Assembly (NCBI GenBank): GCA_023387635.1
Contig: JAEWHU010000226.1
Location: 1 to 9,077 of the forward strand
Length of the DNA: 9,077 nucleotides
Direction: 5' to 3'
Source of the DNA: Bacillota bacterium
GTDB taxonomy: Bacteria; Bacillota; Clostridia; Lachnospirales; Lachnospiraceae
Under the pieces are notes generated by a model. It was not told the DNA's origin and searched no databases. It saw only the letters and a program-made list of their open reading frames with translations. Positions 1 through 5,601 of the stretch are shown here, piece after piece. The position numbers and the translations under genes were made by a program. How positions within the stretch are numbered: the stretch's first letter is position 1; every line of letters begins with the position of its first letter.

Positions 1-1
1 A

Positions 2-763
2 ACTACACCTGATAATATATTAAACATAGCAACTGATAAGATTAAAATTATTGATACAAGTACAAGAGTAACAGATAAAATGAAAACAGAAGTATATATT
101 TATCTACCTAAAAATTATGTCCTTGAAAAACCTAAAGTATCAACTACAGTGAATACCATTATAGCAAAGGATACTACTCTAAGATTAGAAGAGGAAGACG
201 TTGTACTTGGAGAATACATTGTTTATGCATACGGCAAAGTAAAAGGCATCTTTGATAATTTAGGAGAAGCGGTTACCATGGCAAATAGTTCCGTAGGTAC
301 TGTTTTGGATAAAAAGGGACAAGTTGTGTGGGAAAGAAAATTAAGAAGTAACACCATTGAAATAAGTGGGATTTCACCAATTTATACAAGTGGGTCTGTA
401 AATAGTCTTAAGGCTGTATCTGATATGATGATTAATTATCAGTATGGTGATATAATTAAAGAAAACAATGAGTTTATGGATACTAATATAAGTGAATACT
501 TAAGTAAATACTTTGGGGATTCATTGATAAATCTTACAGGTGCAAATTTAGATGAAATGTTATATTATGTTGGGATAAGAAGGCCTGTGATTGGTATGAA
601 AAACAGTAAGGATGCAGTATTAATTATAGGATATGATGCTTTTAATATTACTGTAATTGATCCAGAATTAAGAAGAACAATGAAAATAGGATTAAAGGAT
701 GCTACTGCAATGTTCAAAGATGCAGGGAATATATTCTTTAGTTACAATTCAAATACAAGGTAA
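2..763 (+). CDS. C39-peptidase-like domain protein, catalytically degenerate, C-terminal part (5' end outside window)
   Basis: The frame is open from the left edge, so this is the last 253 residues of a longer protein; the ATG at 80 is internal and has no ribosome binding site. The segment reading YVYAYGKVKG through VWERK (about residues 73-112) resembles a spacer that precedes papain-like C39 domains in large Lachnospiraceae surface proteins (from memory). After it, NSLKAVSDMMINYQYG (about 134-149) sits where active C39 domains have a CGPACLAMVLNYYG-like helix, and SKDAVLIIGYDAFNITVIDP (about 202-221) matches the HAVVIVGYD..YDP strand pair. Both the catalytic Cys and His are replaced: no Cys or His occurs anywhere in the visible part. 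I infer a binding or structural role rather than proteolysis. The secretion signal or membrane anchor would be upstream and is not visible. It is followed 14 nt later by the M29 peptidase gene, with no terminator between. Family call moderately sure, function unknown. Confidence 0.62.
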   Translation, partial: TTPDNILNIATDKIKIIDTSTRVTDKMKTEVYIYLPKNYVLEKPKVSTTVNTIIAKDTTLRLEEEDVVLGEYIVYAYGKVKGIFDNLGEAVTMANSSVGTVLDKKGQVVWERKLRSNTIEISGISPIYTSGSVNSLKAVSDMMINYQYGDIIKENNEFMDTNISEYLSKYFGDSLINLTGANLDEMLYYVGIRRPVIGMKNSKDAVLIIGYDAFNITVIDPELRRTMKIGLKDATAMFKDAGNIFFSYNSNTR

Positions 764-777
764 AAGGAGATATATAT

Positions 778-1893
778 ATGGATGAAAGAATAAAAGTTTT
801 AGCAAAAGGATTAGTTAATTATTCTATGAATGTAAAAAGTGGAGATAAAGTTTATGTTCACTATATTGGAGATTCAACAAAGGAATTAGCAAAACAAATA
901 GTAAAAGAAGTATATTTAGCAGGGGGACTACCATTCCCACACTATACAGATCAAAGAATGCAACGAGAAGTTTTACTTAATTGCACAAAAGAGCAAATTC
1001 AATTAATGGGTGAAGTTGATGCGAAAGAAATGGATTCTATGGATTGCTACGTAGGTATACGTGGAACAGATAATGTAACAGAATTATCCGATGTTCCAGC
1101 TGAAAAAATGGAGATATATGAAAAATATTATTCTACACCAGTTCATCACGACATTAGAGTTAAAAAGACAAGATGGGTGGTTTTAAGATATCCAAACAAT
1201 GCAATGGCACAACTTGCTAATTCAAGTTTAGATGGATTTAGCGATTTCTATTTTAATGTTTGTAATTTAGATTATTCCAAAATGGGTAAAGCAATGGAGA
1301 GTCTTGTTGAATATATGAATCGTACCGATAAGGTAAGAATTGTAGGACCTGGAACTGATTTATCATTTTCTATTAAAGATATTCCAGCGATACCATGTTC
1401 TGGCCAATGCAATATACCAGATGGCGAAGTATTTACTGCACCTGTTAGAGATTCTGTTAATGGAACCCTATCTTATAATACACCAGCAGTATATCAGGGA
1501 TTTACTTATGAAAACATCAAACTTACGTTTAAAGATGGTAAAATTATAGAAGCAACTGCTAACGATACTGAAAGAATTAATCATGTATTTAATACAGATG
1601 AAGGTGCAAGATATGTTGGAGAATTTGCTATTGGAGTAAATCCATATATTCTTAAACCGATGAAAGATACTTTATTTGATGAAAAAATTATGGGTTCATT
1701 CCACTTTACTCCAGGTAATTGCTATGATGATGCTCCAAATGGAAATGTATCTGCAATTCATTGGGATTTAGTATGTATTCAAACTCCTGAATACGGTGGA
1801 GGAGAAATATATTTTGATGATGTATTAATCCGTAAAGATGGTGTTTTTGTAGTACCAGAACTTGAATGCTTAAATCCAGAAAACCTAAAGTAG
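778..1893 (+). CDS. M29-family metallo-aminopeptidase (AmpS/PepS/AmpT type)
   Basis: Cytoplasmic exopeptidase that removes N-terminal amino acids from short peptides using two divalent metal ions. The 371-aa length is slightly shorter than the roughly 400-aa characterised members. All six metal ligands of the M29 family can be placed: Glu217 in IPDGEVFTAP, Glu282 in VGEFAIG, His309 and Tyr316 in GSFHFTPGNCY, then His328 and Asp330 in AIHWDLV. The N-terminal half (1-185) contains the usual GDKVYVHY strand and a region reading YVGIRGTDN. The start is ATG with a strong AAAGGAGA ribosome binding site ending 7 nt before it and overlapping the end of the preceding gene's stop codon. The gene lies 14 nt after the C39-like gene and 28 nt before the glycosyltransferase, so the three are probably co-transcribed. 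The exact substrate preference cannot be read from the sequence. Family call is firm. Confidence 0.93.
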   Translation: MDERIKVLAKGLVNYSMNVKSGDKVYVHYIGDSTKELAKQIVKEVYLAGGLPFPHYTDQRMQREVLLNCTKEQIQLMGEVDAKEMDSMDCYVGIRGTDNVTELSDVPAEKMEIYEKYYSTPVHHDIRVKKTRWVVLRYPNNAMAQLANSSLDGFSDFYFNVCNLDYSKMGKAMESLVEYMNRTDKVRIVGPGTDLSFSIKDIPAIPCSGQCNIPDGEVFTAPVRDSVNGTLSYNTPAVYQGFTYENIKLTFKDGKIIEATANDTERINHVFNTDEGARYVGEFAIGVNPYILKPMKDTLFDEKIMGSFHFTPGNCYDDAPNGNVSAIHWDLVCIQTPEYGGGEIYFDDVLIRKDGVFVVPELECLNPENLK

Positions 1894-1921
1894 TATAAGA
1901 ATAGGAAGGAGATAAATAAGG

Positions 1922-2941
1922 GTGAAACTATTAAGTGTGGCAATACCATGTTATAATTCAGCTGCTTACATGAGTCATGCAATAGAAACTTTATTAGTTG
2001 GCGGGGAAGATGTAGAGATTATAATCGTAGACGATGGTTCTAAAGATGATACTAGTAAAATAGCAAATGAATATGCCTCTAAATACCCGAGTATAGTAAG
2101 TGCAATAAGTCAAGAGAATGGTGGACATGGTTCGGCTGTTAATACAGGTTTATCCCATGCAACAGGATTATACTTTAAAGTGGTTGATAGTGATGATTGG
2201 GTAGACGAAGATGCTTTGCTTAATGTATTACGTAGGTTAAAAGAATTAATTAAAGATGGACAAACTGTTGATTTGTTTTTAGCTAATTATGTATATGAAA
2301 GACCTAATCTTAATAAAAGAAGAGTGATGGATTATAAAACGGCGTTACCTGTTTTAAAGGTATTTACATGGGACGATATTAAGTTTTTTAAACAGAGTCA
2401 ATACTTAATTATGCATTCAGCAATTTACCGTACAAAACTTTTGAAAGATTGTGGATTAAAACTTCCTAAGCATACGTTCTATGTGGATAATATTTTTGTT
2501 TATCAACCCCTTCCATATGTAAAAACAATGTTTTATATGGATGAAAACTTATATCGTTATTTTATTGGTAGAGATGATCAATCAGTAAATGAGAAGAACA
2601 TGATAAAGCGTATTGATCAACAAATAAAAATAACAAAAATAATGATTGATAGTCACGATGTATTTCAAATAAAGCATAAAAAATTACGCAAATATATGAT
2701 AAAATATCTATGTATGATGATGACCATATCATCTGTATATTTAATTAAAGAGGATACTGAAGAAAGTCTAAGAAAGAAAGATGAGCTTTGGAGGTATCTA
2801 GAGACAAGGGATAAGAGGTTATATAAAGAAATCAAATCAAAACTATTAGGTAAATCCATGAATTTACCAGGAAGAATAGGGCGTAAAATAGTAACCATAG
2901 GCTATAAAATATCAAAAAAAATATATGGTTTCACTTCATAG
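1922..2941 (+). CDS. Family 2 glycosyltransferase (GT-A fold)
   Basis: Transfers a sugar from a nucleotide-sugar donor to an acceptor, probably in cell-envelope or exopolysaccharide synthesis at the cytoplasmic face. The 339-aa protein opens with the GT2 signature: LLSVAIPCYN (3-12), IIIVDDGSKDDT (33-44), QENGGHGSAVNTGL (64-77) and the metal-binding VVDSDDWVDEDAL (87-99). FYVDN (187-191) lies where many GT2 enzymes place the catalytic base, followed by YRYFIGRDDQSV (212-223). The C-terminal 100 residues are basic and helical; no transmembrane segment is evident, so membrane contact would be peripheral. The start is GTG at 1922, 10 nt after AGGAAGGAG (1903-1911); no ATG fits better. The last codons and the TAG stop lie inside the terminator hairpin 2916-2959. 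Donor and acceptor cannot be assigned. It is the third gene of the probable operon and converges with the PAP2 gene. Confidence 0.9.
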   Translation: MKLLSVAIPCYNSAAYMSHAIETLLVGGEDVEIIIVDDGSKDDTSKIANEYASKYPSIVSAISQENGGHGSAVNTGLSHATGLYFKVVDSDDWVDEDALLNVLRRLKELIKDGQTVDLFLANYVYERPNLNKRRVMDYKTALPVLKVFTWDDIKFFKQSQYLIMHSAIYRTKLLKDCGLKLPKHTFYVDNIFVYQPLPYVKTMFYMDENLYRYFIGRDDQSVNEKNMIKRIDQQIKITKIMIDSHDVFQIKHKKLRKYMIKYLCMMMTISSVYLIKEDTEESLRKKDELWRYLETRDKRLYKEIKSKLLGKSMNLPGRIGRKIVTIGYKISKKIYGFTS

Positions 2942-2959
2942 TGAAACCATATATTTTTT
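2916..2959. terminator. Bidirectional terminator shared by convergent genes
   Basis: Perfect 19-bp inverted repeat: 2916-2934 pairs with 2941-2959 around a 6-nt loop (TTCATA). The outer base pairs are an A-run on the left and a T-run on the right, so either transcript gets a stem followed by U residues. The stem contains the last codons of the glycosyltransferase, whose TAG stop (2939-2941) straddles the loop. The complement contains part of the PAP2 stop codon (2958-2960). Confidence 0.9.
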
Positions 2960-3638
2960 ATTTATCAAGAATTAAAGAATTATCTTTTTGTTCATGTTTA
3001 GTTTTCATGTCTGCTATACCATATACTAATATATACATGATAATGCTTAGTGCAATTGATGCAAAACCGTCTAATACAGAATGTTGTTTTAGAAACACAG
3101 TTGATAAGGAGATTAACACCATTAAAACAAAAGAGGATGGAACGATCCATTTATAACTTCTTAGTGTCTTATTCCTACTAATAGCTATATGTGCACCAAT
3201 GGAATTGAACACATGAATGCTTGGAAACACATTGGTGGAAGTATCTTGTGTATAAATCAAATTAACCATGCGCACAAATATGTTATCTCTTCCTAGAGTA
3301 GATAAATCAGGACGCAAATTTTGTCCATTTGGCCAAATAGTATATATGATTAAACAAATGGTCATACCTATAAATAAAAAGGCACAGCATTTATAAAATT
3401 CATCTTTAGAATTAAAAAACAAAAATGCAATTGTTATGAATATATATCCGAACCATAAAACATATGGGATGACAAACCATTCATTAAAAGGAATATAATC
3501 ATCTAATTTGGTGTAGATTGGATAGTAATCTGTAACTACTGTTCGCTCTAAAATATAAAACCAAACAATATAGAGTATAAAGTAAGAAAAAACCCATGCA
3601 TGTTTATACTTGTGGTACAAATCCTTCAAAATAATCAA
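2958..3638 (-). CDS. PAP2-superfamily integral membrane phosphatase
   Basis: Multi-pass membrane enzyme of the type 2 phosphatidic acid phosphatase superfamily, which dephosphorylates lipid phosphates (phosphatidate, undecaprenyl diphosphate or similar) or transfers phospho-head groups. About six hydrophobic segments are visible (roughly 14-30, 55-76, 84-102, 138-155, 163-180, 190-208 of 226 residues). The three phosphatase motifs can be placed: NLRPDL (107-112), PSIH with catalytic His142 (139-142), and STVFLKQHSVLD (179-190) with His186 and the charge-relay Asp190. The Arg that usually follows Ser in motif 3 is Thr180, as in the inositol-phosphotransferase-like (AUR1/PAP2_3) branch. No ATG or GTG start exists. 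TTG at 3638 touches the purine-rich AAGGAAAGG, so TTG at 3629, three codons in and 9 nt downstream, may be the real start. It has its own promoter (3721-3749) and shares its terminator with the glycosyltransferase. Substrate unknown. Confidence 0.87.
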   Translation of the reverse strand: MIILKDLYHKYKHAWVFSYFILYIVWFYILERTVVTDYYPIYTKLDDYIPFNEWFVIPYVLWFGYIFITIAFLFFNSKDEFYKCCAFLFIGMTICLIIYTIWPNGQNLRPDLSTLGRDNIFVRMVNLIYTQDTSTNVFPSIHVFNSIGAHIAISRNKTLRSYKWIVPSSFVLMVLISLSTVFLKQHSVLDGFASIALSIIMYILVYGIADMKTKHEQKDNSLILDK

Positions 3639-3647
3639 CCTTTCCTT
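3639..3647 (-). promoter_or_regulatory. Ribosome binding site of PAP2 gene
   Basis: On the minus strand this reads AAGGAAAGG. It abuts TTG 3638 directly, but its AAAGG part is 9 nt from TTG 3629, which favours the second TTG as the initiation codon. Only TTG starts are available in this frame. Confidence 0.5.
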
Positions 3648-3720
3648 GCGTAAAACAACTTTTATTATAGTCTGTCCAATTCGATAATTATATATTACGA
3701 TTTACTACATAATATCGGGC

Positions 3721-3749
3721 ATTATAGCATAAAGAAACCCTAACTACAA
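3721..3749 (-). promoter_or_regulatory. Extended -10 promoter for PAP2 gene
   Basis: On the minus strand, TGCTATAAT (3729 down to 3721) is a perfect -10 with the TGn extension. TTGTAG (3749 down to 3744) lies exactly 17 nt upstream as a weak -35. Predicted start of transcription is near 3714, leaving a leader of about 75-85 nt. Confidence 0.6.
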
Positions 3750-3803
3750 TAAGATTTATCTAATATTAAGGAAATTTTAATAAATGTAAATTTAATGAAT
3801 TTG

Positions 3804-3812
3804 TGCTATAAT
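3804..3812 (+). promoter_or_regulatory. Extended -10 promoter for epimerase gene
   Basis: TGCTATAAT is identical to the extended -10 of the divergent promoter at 3721-3729. No good -35 is present at 16-18 nt (best is TGTAAA, 3785-3790, spacing 16), as is common for extended -10 promoters. A second TATAAT at 3820-3825 is an alternative. Transcription would begin near 3819, just before the leader hairpin. Confidence 0.5.
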
Positions 3813-3826
3813 TAGAGTATATAATT

Positions 3827-3889
3827 CGGCCTTTTTAGTTATAAAAAAGGTCGTTTAAAAAATGAATAAGCCCAAAGAGGTCGTTTAAA
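3827..3889 (+). promoter_or_regulatory. Leader RNA with two alternative hairpins and repeated 3' arm
   Basis: The 5' arm 3827-3836 (CGGCCTTTTT) can pair over 10 bp with 3844-3853 (one G-U pair, 7-nt loop) or over 10 bp with 3874-3883 (two G-U pairs). The two 3' arms belong to a 12-nt direct repeat, AGGTCGTTTAAA, at 3848-3859 and 3878-3889, 30 nt apart. The region lies between the predicted transcription start (about 3819) and the epimerase start. Neither hairpin is followed by a long U-run, so neither is an obvious terminator. A regulatory role is inference from geometry only. Confidence 0.35.
3862..3888 (+). CDS. Possible 8-codon leader peptide (MNKPKEVV)
   Basis: ATG at 3862 opens an eight-codon frame ending in TAA at 3886-3888, about 26 nt before the epimerase start. 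A purine run ending in AAAAAGG (3844-3850) is 11 nt upstream, a marginal ribosome binding site. Ribosomes on this frame would cover 3874-3883 and so block the second of the two alternative hairpins. Such short frames arise by chance often, so this is a speculative entry. Confidence 0.15.
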   Translation: MNKPKEVV

Positions 3890-3914
3890 TATTATGTAAA
3901 TTAGAGAGATGTGT

Positions 3915-4829
3915 ATGAACATGATAAAAGAAGGTATATTTTGCGGTAAGTTTATGTATCATTTATGTTTCGGGGAACTTAAATTATGGGTATCCCCTGA
4001 AGATGGAATGACTATTTATCAATTAGAATATGGGGAAAGAGTAGTAGTAAGATATAATGAGGAAAGGTGTAAACTTAATATGACTCATGGGATTCCTATT
4101 TTGTACCCTACCCCTAATAGAACAAAAAATATGAGTTATGAGTTTAATGGAATTACCCATCATACAAAAACACATGGTTTTGCTAAATCTCAAGTGTTTG
4201 AAGTAGTTAATTTTGGGGAAGAAAGTGATAAGGTTTTTATTGAAGGCAGATTTGTAATTAACAAAGATGACTATATATATAGTTTATTTCCATACATAAG
4301 TGATTTAACCATTCGTATTGAAGTAAAGGACAATAGTTTACATTATAGATATGAGGTACATAATAAAGGGGATAAGCCACTACCCTATGGCTTTGGGGTT
4401 CATCCATTTTTTGAGAAGAATAAGGAAGATGTGAACATCACTGTAAAAGCAAACAAAGTAATGGAAATGACGGAAGAGAAACTACCTACTGGTATATTAA
4501 TTGATGTTAGTCAAAGTGATATGGATATGCGTAGTGGAAGAAATATTAGGGATTTGTCTATAGATCATGTATTTACTGAGATTGAATATTCACCTAATGC
4601 AATCATAAACTATAATGATTTGCAAATTGAGTTAGATAGTACGAGAGATTTTTCCCACATGGTTGTATATACTCCTGATATGAATTTCTTTTGTATTGAA
4701 AATCAGACATGTTCTACAGACTCAGTAAACCTTTATAATATGGGGTTTGTAAAGGAATCAGGGCTTAATATAGTAAATCCGAAAGAGAAAGCAGCTGGTG
4801 AAATTGTATTTTCTTTTCATAGAAAATAG
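3915..4829 (+). CDS. Aldose 1-epimerase (galactose mutarotase)-like protein
   Basis: Member of the galactose mutarotase-like fold, whose enzymes interconvert alpha and beta anomers of free or phosphorylated hexoses in the cytoplasm. Numbered from the ATG at 3915 (304 aa), the catalytic positions of the GalM fold are present: His87 in THGFA, His163 in GFGVHPFF (general acid) and Glu262 in CIENQTCSTDSVNL (general base). LHYRYEVHNKGDKPLPYGFG (142-161) is the usual strand leading into the second His. The length is normal. ATG 3909 directly abuts the AGAGAG run (3903-3908), whereas ATG 3915 is 6 nt from it and is preferred; ATG 3921 and 3954 are also possible. It is not beside galK, galT or lacZ, so the physiological sugar is unknown, and it may belong to the divergent GalM-like subgroup. 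dtd follows after 67 nt with no terminator between, so they may be co-transcribed. Confidence 0.85.
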   Translation: MNMIKEGIFCGKFMYHLCFGELKLWVSPEDGMTIYQLEYGERVVVRYNEERCKLNMTHGIPILYPTPNRTKNMSYEFNGITHHTKTHGFAKSQVFEVVNFGEESDKVFIEGRFVINKDDYIYSLFPYISDLTIRIEVKDNSLHYRYEVHNKGDKPLPYGFGVHPFFEKNKEDVNITVKANKVMEMTEEKLPTGILIDVSQSDMDMRSGRNIRDLSIDHVFTEIEYSPNAIINYNDLQIELDSTRDFSHMVVYTPDMNFFCIENQTCSTDSVNLYNMGFVKESGLNIVNPKEKAAGEIVFSFHRK

Positions 4830-4896
4830 GTAATTAAACACATTATTTAGGGTATTATCAAGTTATCAGTTAAAATTTTATAAAGGCAGGTTTGGC

Positions 4897-5346
4897 ATGA
4901 AGGTTGTAATTCAAAGAGTAAAACGAGCATCAGTAACAGTGGACAATAAAGTGATTGGCAGTATTGAAAAAGGTTTTTTGCTATTGATTGGAATTGGAAA
5001 AGAAGATACCAAGGAAGTAGTGGACAAATACCTTGATAAAATAATTAAAATGAGAATATTTGCAGATAGTGAAGGAAAAACCAATCTTTCACTAGGAGAT
5101 GTAGATGGTGAAATTTTAGCAGTTTCTCAATTTACACTATATGCAGATTGTAAAAAAGGAAATAGACCTAACTTTTTAATGGCAGGGGGCCAAGAATTGG
5201 GAAAAGAGCTATATGATTATTTTCTAGAGGAATGTAGAAAAAGAATTCATAAAGTAGAAGGCGGAGAGTTTGGCGCTGATATGGAAGTTAGTTTAATAAA
5301 CGATGGCCCTTTTACCATTGTATTAGATGAGAACTCTTTTAGTTAG
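4897..5346 (+). CDS. dtd: D-aminoacyl-tRNA deacylase
   Basis: Cytoplasmic proofreading enzyme that hydrolyses D-aminoacyl-tRNA (and Gly-tRNAAla), freeing tRNA from mischarged D-amino acids; it acts as a homodimer. Its 149 aa is the standard DTD length. The hallmarks are all present: MKVVIQRVKRASVTVD at the N-terminus, KMRIFADSEGKTNLS (51-65), the SQFTLYAD active-site motif (77-84) followed by GNRPNF (88-93), and NDGPFT (135-140) holding the Gly-cisPro pair at 137-138 that rejects L-amino acids. The start is ATG, 6 nt after AGGCAGG (4884-4890). In many Bacillota dtd follows relA; here it lies behind an epimerase-like gene instead and is closed by the terminator at 5377-5429. Identification is firm. 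Confidence 0.97.
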   Translation: MKVVIQRVKRASVTVDNKVIGSIEKGFLLLIGIGKEDTKEVVDKYLDKIIKMRIFADSEGKTNLSLGDVDGEILAVSQFTLYADCKKGNRPNFLMAGGQELGKELYDYFLEECRKRIHKVEGGEFGADMEVSLINDGPFTIVLDENSFS

Positions 5347-5376
5347 TAAAAGATATATTATGAAACAAGAAATGAT

Positions 5377-5429
5377 AGTCATAAAAGTACAAGATATTAT
5401 TGTATTCTTTTTATGACTTTATTTTTTTT
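5377..5429 (+). terminator. Rho-independent terminator of dtd
   Basis: The 10-bp stem AGTCATAAAA (5377-5386) with TTTTATGACT (5409-5418) is extended by an inner 6-bp stem (5387-5392 with 5400-5405, one G-U) across a 3-nt bulge. It is followed by TTA and eight T residues (5422-5429). It lies 30 nt after the dtd stop. Confidence 0.87.
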
Positions 5430-5449
5430 ATATTATTGTAAACTATTAC

Positions 5450-5486
5450 GTAGAAACTTCTTACATTTTGACTGTGGTAGAAACTT
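5450..5486 (+). repeat. Short direct repeat GTAGAAACTT
   Basis: The decamer GTAGAAACTT occurs at 5450-5459 and 5477-5486, a period of 27 nt. It lies between the dtd terminator and the promoter at 5516-5544, upstream of the -35 box where an activator could bind. Two copies of a decamer in AT-rich DNA may be chance. Confidence 0.3.
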
Positions 5487-5515
5487 TTAAGTCGAACGAT
5501 TATAACCCAAAATAT

Positions 5516-5544
5516 TTGAATAGCATATGTTGATAAGATATAAT
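5516..5544 (+). promoter_or_regulatory. Sigma-A-type promoter of the secreted-protein gene
   Basis: TTGAAT (5516-5521) and a perfect TATAAT (5539-5544) are separated by 17 nt. The predicted transcription start is near 5551, about 50 nt before the ATG at 5602. The -10 box lies within the left arm of the inverted repeat 5533-5564. Confidence 0.65.
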
Positions 5545-5564
5545 AACCACATATTATATCTTAT
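5533..5564. repeat. 13-bp inverted repeat overlapping the -10 box (operator candidate)
   Basis: 5533-5545 (ATAAGATATAATA) is the exact reverse complement of 5552-5564, with 6 nt between. The left arm contains the -10 box and the right arm begins at the predicted transcription start. Because RNA from that start would lack the left arm, the dyad is better explained as a protein-binding site on DNA than as an RNA hairpin. The regulator is unknown. Confidence 0.45.
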
Positions 5565-5590
5565 TGTACAAGCATTTAAGGGGTTTTGTG

Positions 5591-5596
5591 AGGAGG
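5591..5596 (+). promoter_or_regulatory. Ribosome binding site fixing the start at 5602
   Basis: A consensus AGGAGG ends 5 nt before ATG 5602. The longer frame that begins at ATG 5527 has no such site and would start upstream of the predicted transcription start, so it is rejected. Confidence 0.85.
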
Positions 5597-5601
5597 AGTT
5601 T

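Noticed and set aside
80..763. ATG 80 as the real start of the first gene
   Set aside because: The frame is open back to the left edge, there is no ribosome binding site before 80, and homologous-looking sequence continues upstream.
1779..1982. Minus-strand frame across the M29/GT2 junction
   Set aside because: Antisense shadow of two recognised genes, with no promoter or ribosome binding site.
2941..3156. 71-aa plus-strand frame opposite the PAP2 gene
   Set aside because: It lies fully antisense to a well-supported gene, begins inside the terminator hairpin and has no ribosome binding site.
5468..5506. TTGACT with TATAAC as a promoter
   Set aside because: The spacing is 27 nt, far from 17; the pair at 5516-5544 fits much better.
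5527..5601. N-terminal extension of the secreted protein from ATG 5527
   Set aside because: It overlaps the core promoter, has no ribosome binding site, and would place the signal sequence about 33 residues into the protein.
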